DNA of 64,000 nt from Indiicoccus explosivorum. Lineage in GTDB: Bacteria > Bacillota > Bacilli > Bacillales_A > Planococcaceae. The position numbers and the translations under genes were made by a program. Under the pieces are notes generated by a model that did no database searches, was not told where the DNA came from, and saw nothing but the letters and a program-made list of their open reading frames with translations. The stretch is from positions 1-64,000 of the forward strand of contig NZ_NHTN01000010.1 in assembly GCF_002167005.1 (NCBI RefSeq), given 5' to 3'. This document shows positions 32,635-40,524 of the stretch, piece by piece; within the stretch, counting starts at the first letter, position 1, and every line of letters starts with the position of its first letter.

Positions 32635-33351
32635 TCACGAAAAGAAGTGCTCCCAAGCTTCCCGGATTCCGCCTGCGCAGCGGCGGGAAGCACGGAAGAC
32701 GTGCGGCAGCGCCTCTGTCCGGCGCAGTTCGGGATGTGCATTCCCGACAATGACAGCGGGGTGGCCCAGTTCAAGCATGTCCCGGTCATTTCCGGAATCG
32801 CCGGCGATCAGAATTCGGGCGTCCCGGACACCGAACTTATCGAATACATAGGAAAGTGCGCGCCCTTTGCCGGCCGCTGCCGGCAGAACATCGACATCGC
32901 GGCCGCTGGAGAATACGAATGTGTGCGGAATCCCGGAATCCTTTAACGACTGTTCAAACCGGCCGGCAGTTTCCGGTCCGTCCGCATGATAGGAAAGCCG
33001 GCAGCGGGTCGGTATTTCTTGAAGGGTAAGCCCTTCAGCGGCTTCTGCCAGCCGGCTGACGGCTTCCGGCTGCCAGCCCTCAGTCATCATTTCATCCCAG
33101 CGCAGGTCTTTCTCAAGATCGCTGCCGATATGGATTTCTGCGCCGACATCCGTAATGAGCACGTCGGGAACCGGCAGATTTTCCCGTTCTGCAAGAGAAA
33201 GAGCAGACCGCAGATGGCGCCCCGTCACGTAGACGAGTGCCACGTCGTACGCCTGCTCCGAGTAAAAGGACAAGAGCTCCTGGAGCGCTTCTGCGTCACC
33301 CACCAGTGTGCCGTCCAAGTCGGTCGCCAAAATATGCGTCGCTCTGTGCAT
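32635..33351 (-). CDS. Sucrose-phosphate-phosphatase-like HAD-IIB hydrolase
   Basis: 238 residues. HAD motif I is DLDGTL (ATDLDGTLVGD), motif II is the VTGRHLRSA segment, motif III Lys is in AAGKGRALSYV, and motif IV is GDSGNDRDML. LITDVGAEIHI and LSYHADG match the sucrose-6-phosphate, mannosylglycerate-phosphate and glucosylglycerol-phosphate phosphatase branch. It is expected to remove phosphate from a glycosyl phosphate. The start overlaps the end of the GT4 gene by 56 bp, a sign of coupled translation. The exact sugar is not readable from sequence. Confidence 0.86.
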   Translation of the reverse strand: MHRATHILATDLDGTLVGDAEALQELLSFYSEQAYDVALVYVTGRHLRSALSLAERENLPVPDVLITDVGAEIHIGSDLEKDLRWDEMMTEGWQPEAVSRLAEAAEGLTLQEIPTRCRLSYHADGPETAGRFEQSLKDSGIPHTFVFSSGRDVDVLPAAAGKGRALSYVFDKFGVRDARILIAGDSGNDRDMLELGHPAVIVGNAHPELRRTEALPHVFRASRRCAGGIREAWEHFFS

Positions 33352-34558
33352 GTCCGATCACCCCATACATGGAACTGACTTGTTTGGAGATGGAATCCCA
33401 CTGGAACTCTTCAGCGGCGATCCTTGCCGCGTGCCGGCTCATCCGTTCTGTCAGGACGGTGTTGACTGCCAGAACTTCCATCGCGATAGCCAGATCATGG
33501 GCATTTTTCGGTTCGGCGAGCAGCCCTGTGACCCCATCGCGGACAACATTTTTTAGACCGCCGACACTTGAAGCGATCACCGGACTGCCGCATGCCTGTG
33601 CTTCTGCGGCCACCATGCCGAATGATTCGTAATAACTTGGCACGATTGTTGCAGTGGCGGCTCCGAACAGGCGTGCCAGCTCTTCCTGCGTCTGCGGGCC
33701 AAGGAAAGTGACATGGCTCGAAATGCTGCTGCATGCGCTTCGCAATTTTTCATCCCGCGGCAGCCCTGTTCCGGGATCGATTGCGTCCGGTTCGCCGCCG
33801 GCAACGACAAGCGTGGGCTTCGAATCGCCGGCACTCCGATCAATAAGCATCCGGAACGCCTGGAGCAATGTATGGATGCCTTTCGTCTCCTCTAGGCGGC
33901 CTGCAAAGACGAACAGCGGAGATGCATGGCCGAGTGCTTTTCTCGACTGCTGCCGGTTCAGGGGCGGCTTGAACGTTCCGTCGACGCCGATCGGTATGAC
34001 CCGCACAGGAGCCGCTGCCGGGACATTTTGTTGGATCAGGATTTTTTCGCTTTTCGTTGTAGCCAGAATGCGGTCCGCTTTTTGGAGGATCGCGGTTTCC
34101 GCTTTTTCCCGCCTCTGATCATGGATTCCGGTTGCTGCCGCCTTGGCCCATCCGAGGGAATGGGAAGTATGGGCAAACGGGATTCCGAAATCTTCTTTCA
34201 GGCGGATGCCGATCAAGCCGGATAAGTAGTAGTGGGTGTGAATGACATCGTAAGAGGATAAATCCAGAGTTTCTTTAAGTTCTTTATAAAATTCAGGAAG
34301 GATTTCAGCCATTTCATCTTTTGAGACAAAGCCTTTATGACCCGCCGCTATTCGGATGACACGGCAGTTTTCCCCAAATCCTTCGCTCCGCGGCGCCATT
34401 TCATTGCACCAGTGCGTGGCGACATCCACTTGCCAGCCGATCCGGTCAAGCGCCAGGGCCAGTTGCTTTACGTAATTGTTTTGCCCGCCCGCCTGCTTGC
34501 CGCCGAGCTCTGCCAGTGGATCCCCATGATCTGAAATAAACAGCACGTTGCGGTTCAT
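33296..34558 (-). CDS. GT4 glycosyltransferase, sucrose-phosphate-synthase/MshA-like
   Basis: 420 residues, GT-B fold. The N-terminal signature GGKQAGGQNNYVKQLALAL is the glycine-rich acceptor loop shared by sucrose-phosphate synthases and MshA. HTHYYLSGLIG, PIGVDGTFKP and FAGRLEETKGIHTLL follow. The donor site has the E-x7-E motif ESFGMVAAE. The enzyme should move a sugar from a nucleotide donor, with retention, to a phosphorylated acceptor whose product the overlapping HAD gene could dephosphorylate. No signal or membrane segment: cytosolic. Ribosome site GAGGAG. First gene of the operon, with a sigma-B-like promoter 64 bp upstream. Confidence 0.88.
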   Translation of the reverse strand: MNRNVLFISDHGDPLAELGGKQAGGQNNYVKQLALALDRIGWQVDVATHWCNEMAPRSEGFGENCRVIRIAAGHKGFVSKDEMAEILPEFYKELKETLDLSSYDVIHTHYYLSGLIGIRLKEDFGIPFAHTSHSLGWAKAAATGIHDQRREKAETAILQKADRILATTKSEKILIQQNVPAAAPVRVIPIGVDGTFKPPLNRQQSRKALGHASPLFVFAGRLEETKGIHTLLQAFRMLIDRSAGDSKPTLVVAGGEPDAIDPGTGLPRDEKLRSACSSISSHVTFLGPQTQEELARLFGAATATIVPSYYESFGMVAAEAQACGSPVIASSVGGLKNVVRDGVTGLLAEPKNAHDLAIAMEVLAVNTVLTERMSRHAARIAAEEFQWDSISKQVSSMYGVIGHAQSDAYFGDRLGRHTGG

Positions 34559-34622
34559 ATTCTCATCTCCTCATTTTCTGTATAAATATTCCAGCTCAAA
34601 GAAGGTAGACAGCGATTTTATT

Positions 34623-34647
34623 TTTCCCTATTTTCCAAAATTTAAAC
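34623..34647 (-). promoter_or_regulatory. Sigma-B-like promoter of the GT4 operon
   Basis: Minus strand GTTTAA (34647-34642), 13 bp, GGGAAA (34628-34623). Back to back with another sigma-B-like promoter for the aldehyde dehydrogenase gene. Confidence 0.6.
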
Positions 34648-34669
34648 CTCGAATATGCAGACATCTGCT

Positions 34670-34695
34670 GTTTTCTTCGCTCATCTGCCGGGAAT
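34670..34695 (+). promoter_or_regulatory. Sigma-B-like promoter of the aldehyde dehydrogenase gene
   Basis: GTTTTC (34670-34675), 14 bp, GGGAAT (34690-34695), 39 bp before ATG 34735. Confidence 0.5.
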
Positions 34696-34734
34696 AAAGA
34701 AAGTGAAAGCCATTTCGAAAGGAGAGACTGCAAC

Positions 34735-36213
34735 ATGGTCTTGAAAGGCGAAACACGGATAAATAAGTATACGGATTTGAACAAGCAGTTTGTCGGCGGT
34801 CAGTGGCGGACAGGGACAGGAGAGTCAGGGATTGAAGTCCTGAACCCGTACACACAGCAGAAGGTGACGTCCATCCAGGCTGCCAGCCAAAAAGATATCG
34901 ATGAAGCGTATGAAACGGCGAAGGCTGCACAGAAAGAATGGGCGGAAGTGAATGCATTCGAAAAATCAAGGATCATGGAAAAAGCGGTGCGCATTATGGA
35001 AGAGCGGCGGGAGGAACTGATCCAAGTCCTTATCGAAGACGCCGGATCCACCCGGATCAAAGCGAATGTGGAAGTGGATTTCACGCTGGCCATCACCCGC
35101 CATTCCGCTTCATTCCCGATGCGGATGGAAGGGACGATGCCGCCGTCGATCATTCCGGGCAAAGAGAATCACGTATACCGGAAACCGCTCGGCGTGGTGG
35201 GTGTCATCGGTCCGTTCAACTTCCCGATGTACTTGGCGATGCGGTCAGTCGCGCCGGCGATTGCAACCGGAAATGCCGTCGTGCTTAAGCCGGATTCCCA
35301 GACGCCTCTGTCGGGCGGGACACTGCTTGGTAAAATATTCGAAGAAGCAGGTGTGCCGGCAGGTATCATGAACGTGGTGGTTCCGAAAATCAGCGAAGTG
35401 GGCGACGGTTTCGTGGAGCACCCGGTACCGCGCATGATTTCGTTTACCGGCTCAACGGGAGTCGGCCGCCATATCGGTGAAATCACCGGACGGATGATTA
35501 AAAAAACAGTTTTGGAACTCGGCGGAAATAATCCGCTCGTCGTGCTGGATGACGCTGATATCCCGCTGGCTATACAAGGAGCAGCGTTCGGCAAATTCAT
35601 GCATAGCGGACAAATCTGTATGGCGGTCAATCGGATCATTGTCCATAAGGATGTCTATGACGAATTCACGAAAGGGTTCATTGAACTGGCGAAAGGTCTC
35701 AAGTCAGGCGATCCCGAAAAAGAAGATACGCTGATCGGGCCGCTCATCAATCAGGATTCTGTCCAGCGGATTCTGGGTGAAGTGGAAAAAGCGAAAGAAG
35801 AAGGAGCGGAAGTGCTGCTGGAAGGAAAAGTCGATGGCAATGTCATGACGCCATTCGTTTTGAAAGGGACGAACGAAGTATCCACGGCGAAGCATGAGAT
35901 GTTCGGTCCCGTGGTGACCATCATTCCTGTCGACAGCGAAGAAGAGGCATTGCGTGTGGCGAATGATACGGAATACGGGTTGAGCGGTGCCGTCCATGCA
36001 GGCACTGACAGCAAAGCGATGGCATTCGCTAAGAAGATGGAGACCGGCATGGTGCACATCAATGACCAGAGCGTCAATGATGAACCGCTTGTCGCTTTCG
36101 GCGGCGAAAAGAGCTCGGGCATCGGCCGATTCGGCGGAGACTGGTCGCTCGACGAATTCACGACATTCCAGTGGATCTCCGTCCAGAACACTTCCCGCGA
36201 ATATCCGTTCTGA
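34735..36213 (+). CDS. Aldehyde dehydrogenase (aryl/vanillin-type)
   Basis: 492 residues, NAD(P)+-dependent ALDH fold. The cofactor site is GPFNFPMYLAMRSVAPAIATGN and FTGSTGVGRHIGE. The catalytic pair is Glu in LELGGNNPLVVLDD and Cys in HSGQICMAVNR. The GGNNP/QICMA variant is common in the benzaldehyde/vanillin dehydrogenase branch (YfmT-like), so an aromatic or stress-derived aldehyde is likely, but this is not certain. Ribosome site AAAGGAGAG. Monocistronic, divergent from the GT4 operon, with a sigma-B-like promoter. Confidence 0.93.
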   Translation: MVLKGETRINKYTDLNKQFVGGQWRTGTGESGIEVLNPYTQQKVTSIQAASQKDIDEAYETAKAAQKEWAEVNAFEKSRIMEKAVRIMEERREELIQVLIEDAGSTRIKANVEVDFTLAITRHSASFPMRMEGTMPPSIIPGKENHVYRKPLGVVGVIGPFNFPMYLAMRSVAPAIATGNAVVLKPDSQTPLSGGTLLGKIFEEAGVPAGIMNVVVPKISEVGDGFVEHPVPRMISFTGSTGVGRHIGEITGRMIKKTVLELGGNNPLVVLDDADIPLAIQGAAFGKFMHSGQICMAVNRIIVHKDVYDEFTKGFIELAKGLKSGDPEKEDTLIGPLINQDSVQRILGEVEKAKEEGAEVLLEGKVDGNVMTPFVLKGTNEVSTAKHEMFGPVVTIIPVDSEEEALRVANDTEYGLSGAVHAGTDSKAMAFAKKMETGMVHINDQSVNDEPLVAFGGEKSSGIGRFGGDWSLDEFTTFQWISVQNTSREYPF

Positions 36214-36276
36214 GTGGGCGGTCGGCATGACAGGCGGAGTGCAGTTGAATATCAGTCAGCAATAACCAGACAGTAC

Positions 36277-36308
36277 AAAAACGGCTCCTTTATGGGGAGC
36301 CGTTTTTT
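36277..36308. terminator. Terminator between the aldehyde dehydrogenase and MBL genes
   Basis: 12-bp perfect arms AAAAACGGCTCC and complement, with T and A tracts on both sides. Confidence 0.85.
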
Positions 36309-36321
36309 GTATCCGTTCATT

Positions 36322-37245
36322 TCATTTTCCTTTGATGTATCTGCCGTGATCCGGTTTTGCCACTTCGTCGAATCGAGCAGCAAGCTTAGTCAGGCCTTCT
36401 GCCAGCTCTGAACCGATGACCGGCTTTCCATGTCCGGGAGCGGCTATCGAGGGCTGGAGTGCAGTAAGTTTCTGCACCGAATTTTTCGCAGCTGTCCAGT
36501 CGGTCGTCAAGTAGACCGGAGGACCACAGATTTTTTTCTTCTGGAACGTGACGGCGAGCAAAGAATCCTGTTTCACGGTCAGGAATGCATCACCGACTAT
36601 CAAAAAGCGGTCCTGCTCCCTGAAATAGGAGACGTGGCCATCGGAATGTCCGGGGGTATGATACCATTTCCAGCCTGGCAGCCCGGGTATGGAGCCATCA
36701 GCCGGCAGCGGATTGGCATGCTGGGAAACATCGATGCCCTCCACTGGGAATTCAATGGACATTTTTGCGAGTGCGCCGCCTTGGACTGTCGGGTCTGCCG
36801 CCGGATAATCTTTTTCTCCTGTGATGTACGGAAGTTCGTCGGGGTGCGCATAGACGGGCACCGGATACTTTTCTAAAATATCGACGAGTCCGCCGATGTG
36901 GTCGAAATGTGCATGGGTGAGCAAAATCGCCCGCAGCCGATGACCTTCACCGAAGCGCTCGTCAGCTTCCGCTAAGATGGCGTCTGCCCTGAGCGGCATG
37001 CCGGTATCGACCAGCACCCAATCCTTACTCTTAGCCGGATTGCCGATCATGTAGACGTTTACAATCTGATTTGTAAAGCCGTAGACGTCCGGTGTGATCT
37101 CAATGCCATCTCCGCTTTTTACGGAAGTCACCGGCTGGAACCTATCGGTTGAAGAACTTCTCCTCATGGATGAACGTTGTTCCGGAGAAGTTCCGGCATC
37201 TCCGACTGCCACCGGCGGATGTTTTTCTGTCGAATCTTTAGCCAT
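36322..37245 (-). CDS. MBL-fold metallo-hydrolase
   Basis: 307 residues. The first 45 are a polar, serine- and proline-rich tail that looks disordered. The metallo-beta-lactamase domain follows, with LVDTGMPL, the zinc motif THAHFDH, HTPGHSDGHVSY, LIVGDAFLT and the final APGHG histidine. It probably hydrolyses an ester or thioester; the family is too broad for a substrate. The C-terminal ATTDWTAAKNSVQKL-type region (LTTDWTAAKNSVQKL) fits the glyoxalase II-like clan. AAGGAGG before ATG 37245. A sigma-B-like promoter is upstream. Confidence 0.9.
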   Translation of the reverse strand: MAKDSTEKHPPVAVGDAGTSPEQRSSMRRSSSTDRFQPVTSVKSGDGIEITPDVYGFTNQIVNVYMIGNPAKSKDWVLVDTGMPLRADAILAEADERFGEGHRLRAILLTHAHFDHIGGLVDILEKYPVPVYAHPDELPYITGEKDYPAADPTVQGGALAKMSIEFPVEGIDVSQHANPLPADGSIPGLPGWKWYHTPGHSDGHVSYFREQDRFLIVGDAFLTVKQDSLLAVTFQKKKICGPPVYLTTDWTAAKNSVQKLTALQPSIAAPGHGKPVIGSELAEGLTKLAARFDEVAKPDHGRYIKGK

Positions 37246-37311
37246 TTCGTTTCCTCCTTAGCTGATGATCGGTAGTATCAGTCTGCCTGTATGTGCTGTA
37301 CATTATACTGT

Positions 37312-37335
37312 TTACCCGGCCTAGCCGAATTGAAC
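37312..37335 (-). promoter_or_regulatory. Sigma-B-like promoter of the MBL hydrolase gene
   Basis: Minus strand GTTCAA (37335-37330), 12 bp, GGGTAA (37317-37312). A TATAAT on the same strand lies just downstream and could be a sigma-A -10. Confidence 0.45.
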
Positions 37336-37373
37336 CCGTTTTCTTTCAGCGGGTATGTATCCATCGGCCCCAT

Positions 37374-37402
37374 TTGAGCAGAACAGGTTCCTCTTGTACA
37401 AT
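37374..37402 (+). promoter_or_regulatory. Sigma-A promoter of the DAO-type oxidase gene
   Basis: TTGAGC (37374-37379), exactly 17 bp, TACAAT (37397-37402). ATG 36 bp downstream. Confidence 0.55.
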
Positions 37403-37438
37403 CAGTAAGGTACTGTGACAGAAAAAGGGTGGTATTGC

Positions 37439-38557
37439 ATGAAATCGCTGATCATTATCGGCAGCGGGATCCTTGGTGCTTCCGCTGCTTACCATGCAGC
37501 AAAATCAGGGGCGGAAGTGACGGTCATAGACCGCGGGGAACCGGGACAGGCAACGGGTGCAGCGGCCGGAATTGTCTGTCCGTGGCTCTCCCAGCGGCGC
37601 AATAAAGCCTGGTATGAATTGGTGAAAAACGGCGCCGCCTATTACCCGCAGCTTATCCGCCGGTTAGAGTCGGATGGAGAAACGGAAACCGGCTACAAAA
37701 AGACCGGGCTTCTTGTCATGAATGATGACCGGAAACTGGCGCAAGTAGAAGAACGCGCGCTTTTCCGTCGGGAAACGGCTCCGGAAATCGGAGAAATCCG
37801 CCGCCAGACGGCAGACGAGACGCAGGCGATGTATCCGTTCGCCGGTGAGGCGTTCGAATCGCTTTACGTCGAGGGTGCCGCCCGGGTCGATGGCAGAGAA
37901 CTGCGGGATGCGCTGATCCGTTCAGCGGCAAAGCATGGCGCACGGTTTATCAAAGGGAATGCTGAATTGATTCTGAAGAATGGACGGGCAGCTGGCGTGA
38001 CCGTCGGCGGGGAACAGCATTCCGCCGATTGTGTGGCCGCTGCGGCAGGGGCGTGGGGAGCGGAACTGTTCCGGGCAATCGGTCTGGAATTTAGTGTAAA
38101 ACCGCAGAAAGCCCAGATCATCCACTTGAAAACTGCGGCGGCCGCGAAGCAACTGCCGGTTGTTATGGGGCTGTACGGCCAGTACACGGTGCCGTTCGAC
38201 GATGGAAGGATCGCAGTCGGCGCTACCCACGAAAACGACGCCGGCTATGATCTCAGAAAGACGGCCGGCGGGATGCATGATATTCTCGACAAAGCGTTCG
38301 CTGTTTCGCCCGGTTTGGCGGCAGCGGAATTTGTGGAGGCCCGGGTCGGTTTCCGGCCGCTCCTGCAGGACAGTGTCACGGCCATCGGGGAAGTGCCGGG
38401 AGTGAAAGGGCTGTACGCGGCGAATGGTCTCGGTTCTTCCGGCCTCACCGCTGGTCCTTACGCGGGGATGCAGCTTGCGAAACTGATGATTGGCGAAGAG
38501 ACCGACATCGCGATTCCAGATTATGCGCTCGACCGGTTCATCAGACGGGATTCCTGA
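37439..38557 (+). CDS. FAD-dependent oxidoreductase, DAO family
   Basis: 372 residues. FAD motif SLIIIGSGILGASAAYHAAKSGAEVTVID at the N-terminus, GAAAGIVCPWLSQRR as the substrate-side loop, and YAANGLGSSGLTAGPYAG as the C-terminal flavin contact. These are features of glycine/D-amino-acid oxidase and DadA-like deaminating enzymes. The likely reaction is oxidation of a small amino acid or amine to the imino acid. Which one is unknown. I use ATG 37439 after AAAGGGTGG. Monocistronic. Confidence 0.88.
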   Translation: MKSLIIIGSGILGASAAYHAAKSGAEVTVIDRGEPGQATGAAAGIVCPWLSQRRNKAWYELVKNGAAYYPQLIRRLESDGETETGYKKTGLLVMNDDRKLAQVEERALFRRETAPEIGEIRRQTADETQAMYPFAGEAFESLYVEGAARVDGRELRDALIRSAAKHGARFIKGNAELILKNGRAAGVTVGGEQHSADCVAAAAGAWGAELFRAIGLEFSVKPQKAQIIHLKTAAAAKQLPVVMGLYGQYTVPFDDGRIAVGATHENDAGYDLRKTAGGMHDILDKAFAVSPGLAAAEFVEARVGFRPLLQDSVTAIGEVPGVKGLYAANGLGSSGLTAGPYAGMQLAKLMIGEETDIAIPDYALDRFIRRDS

Positions 38558-38589
38558 CGGACTGCACAACGGAATTGAGGCGGGAAATG

Positions 38590-38623
38590 AAAAAGGCGGC
38601 AGATTGAATCTGCCGCCTTTTTT
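38590..38623. terminator. Bidirectional terminator after the DAO oxidase gene
   Basis: Stem AAAAAGGCGGCAGATT / AATCTGCCGCCTTTTT around a very small loop. Confidence 0.88.
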
Positions 38624-38643
38624 CTAGTCCGCCGATTTTGCTG

Positions 38644-38940
38644 TTATTTGTCGTCGTCGCGCGCCAGGTCCTTCTGATCGCTGCGGTCTTTGTCCTTGAA
38701 AAAGCCTTCCGGATTCCGCGACTGTTCGTCGTCTGCCATTCCTGCCGACAGCCAGCCGTCCCGATCCGTGCGGTCTCCTTCTCCATAAGTGCCGGTCGGG
38801 CCGCTTTCAGACCGCGGGTTTTCGTTTCCTTCGACTTCGACAGTCTCGCGTCTTACCGTTCCATCTTCCTGCATGTATGCCCGCTCCACTTTTGCGTTTT
38901 CTTCTCTATCCAAACCGTTATTTTTTCGTTCTTCACTCAA
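38644..38940 (-). CDS. Highly hydrophilic 98-residue protein, unknown
   Basis: MSEERKNNGLDREENAKVER followed by a run rich in Glu, Asp, Arg, Gly and Asn to the end (RSDQKDLARDDDK). No hydrophobic core or domain, so it is probably intrinsically disordered. GAGGAGGAG precedes ATG 38940, and a promoter with a perfect sigma-B -10 (GGGTAT) lies 52 bp upstream. Such small disordered acidic proteins are frequent in general-stress regulons. I recognise no family. Confidence 0.68.
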   Translation of the reverse strand: MSEERKNNGLDREENAKVERAYMQEDGTVRRETVEVEGNENPRSESGPTGTYGEGDRTDRDGWLSAGMADDEQSRNPEGFFKDKDRSDQKDLARDDDK

Positions 38941-38992
38941 TTTATTCTCCTCCTCTTCCGCTGTTCAGTGTTTTGGCGATTGTATATATAAA

Positions 38993-39017
38993 ATACCCGA
39001 TTCCATTATTTCTAACC
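38993..39017 (-). promoter_or_regulatory. Sigma-B-like promoter of the hydrophilic protein gene
   Basis: Minus strand GGGTAT (38998-38993), preceded at 13 bp by GGTTAG (39017-39012) or at 12 bp by GTTAGA. Perfect -10, weak -35. Confidence 0.45.
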
Positions 39018-39050
39018 GCTTTGATTAAGCTGAAGCTGTTCCGCGGAAAC

Positions 39051-39080
39051 AAAAAAAGAACAGGCCGCACAGACCTGTTC
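39051..39080 (-). terminator. Terminator of the XRE-TPR regulator gene
   Basis: Minus-strand stem GAACAGG / CCTGTTC (39058-39080) followed by seven T. Confidence 0.8.
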
Positions 39081-39092
39081 CGGAGTTTCTGT

Positions 39093-40325
39093 TCAGGCGG
39101 AACGCCGGACCTTTTCGTAAACTTCCTCCGCGAATTGCTTGTAAGGCGAATCAGGCAGCGGTGCCATCAGTTGCCGCGCCTTTTCTGCATGCGCCAAAGC
39201 AGCGTGCCGGTCATTTTTCTGCAAGTGGATCAAGGCGAGATACGCATCTTTTTCATAGTGGATACCCAAATCGAACGGATGGTGCAGATGCTCATATATT
39301 TCATGCTGATGAAACCATTTCAGCGCCTCATCCAAGTGACCGAGCCCGAATTGGGCTTTCCCTTTCTCAAGTGCGAGGAAGGAGATGTCAAGCTCGCCGG
39401 CATCTGCCAGGCAGCGGTCGATCATCTGATCGGCGTGTGCATAGTCGCGGGCGAATGAATTCAAGTAGTGGATTTCAATTATATCCGTCATTTCCGCAGT
39501 TTCCCGATGATCGGAAAAGATTGCATACTGCCGGAGCTTGGTCAGATAAAAGTCCTTTTCTTCTTTGCTGCCTCTTAAAATGGCGTCCATAGCCGCCAGC
39601 CGGTACAGGTCTTCGATCCGGTAGAAGATCCGGCGCTCTTTCGAGAAGGCGATCGCTTCATTCATTTTTTCTACCGCGTGTCTGAAATCCCCCACAGCAA
39701 ACTGGAGGATGGATTCGAAATAGGCGAAATCGAGCTTTTTCAAAGGGTCCAATACGGCGTTCCGCTGTTCCAGAGAAGAACGGGCGGATTCGATCATGGT
39801 GAGGGCTTCCTTGTATTCGCGCTTGTGGAATACACTCATCACCCGGAACAGCTGGACATCGGCCACCTGATTCTCTAGATGGAGTGTTCCGTACATCGAC
39901 TCGGCCTTGCGGAGCGTTTCCGGCCATTCACTCTTTCCAGAATAGTAAGCGGCTCGGCTGTAAAGTTCCAGCAGCCGGGCCGACTCGTAGCGGACCGGCA
40001 GTGACTCGAGATAGGGGGTGATCAGCCTGATGGTCTCAGCCGCCCGCTCTTTGACCGTCTCTGCGTCCTCCATTCGGGTGCTGTGGAGTTTTTCCGCTTC
40101 CGAGAGGACATCGCGCAGCTGGGCGGAAGGGATTTCTTCGAGCAGCTCATTGATTTCGACACCCAATTTTCCGGCGATATAAGCCAGACTCTCCATCGAT
40201 GGTTTGGCCTTTCCGTTCTCGATCAGACTCAACATGCCTTTGGACAGTCCTTCGCCAGCGAGCGCCTGCAGCGTCAGTCCATTTTGTTTTCTCAGGTTCC
40301 GTATCCGTTCTCCTAAAGTATTCAT
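39093..40325 (-). CDS. XRE-family regulator with TPR-like repeats
   Basis: 410 residues. The N-terminal helix-turn-helix (about 5-62) is LGERIRNLRKQNGLTLQALAGEGLSKGMLSLIENGKAKPSMESLAYIAGKLGV. The remaining 330 residues are helical TPR-like pairs (e.g. YSRAAYYSGKSEWPETLRKAESMYG, KGKAQFGLGHLDEALKWFHQ). This is the architecture of RRNPP-type regulators such as NprR, which often bind peptides, but I found no short peptide gene on either side. Divergent from an MFS pump with palindromic sites between them, so it probably controls that gene and itself. Confidence 0.87.
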   Translation of the reverse strand: MNTLGERIRNLRKQNGLTLQALAGEGLSKGMLSLIENGKAKPSMESLAYIAGKLGVEINELLEEIPSAQLRDVLSEAEKLHSTRMEDAETVKERAAETIRLITPYLESLPVRYESARLLELYSRAAYYSGKSEWPETLRKAESMYGTLHLENQVADVQLFRVMSVFHKREYKEALTMIESARSSLEQRNAVLDPLKKLDFAYFESILQFAVGDFRHAVEKMNEAIAFSKERRIFYRIEDLYRLAAMDAILRGSKEEKDFYLTKLRQYAIFSDHRETAEMTDIIEIHYLNSFARDYAHADQMIDRCLADAGELDISFLALEKGKAQFGLGHLDEALKWFHQHEIYEHLHHPFDLGIHYEKDAYLALIHLQKNDRHAALAHAEKARQLMAPLPDSPYKQFAEEVYEKVRRSA

Positions 40326-40428
40326 TCATTCACCCGCTCTTTCCATTCGCTGAACTGCCCTCCGTCTAAAAGAGTCCGCCTTTTTAGGGGAGGAGTTCCA
40401 ATAACAGGCCAAAAAGAAAAAAGTGCCT

Positions 40429-40507
40429 GTTTGTTAAATTATATTAAACTTTTACTTGTATTTCTACCTCTTAAGTGATATCTTTTGTTTAATTAAATTA
40501 AACAAAA
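40429..40507. promoter_or_regulatory. Palindromic operator region between the XRE-TPR regulator and MFS genes
   Basis: A perfect 25-bp palindrome at 40483-40507 (TTTTGTTTAATT, A, AATTAAACAAAA) and a related imperfect copy, GTTTGTTAAAT...TATTAAAC, at 40429-40449, share GTTTAA/TTAAAC half-sites. The first lies 17 bp before ATG 40525. The likely binder is the adjacent regulator. Confidence 0.6.
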
Positions 40508-40524
40508 CGGACGGAGGGTTTTTT

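Noticed and set aside
38941-40524. Search for a small signalling-peptide gene beside the XRE-TPR regulator, as in NprR/NprX
   Set aside because: No short frame with a ribosome site and secretion signal was found on either side.
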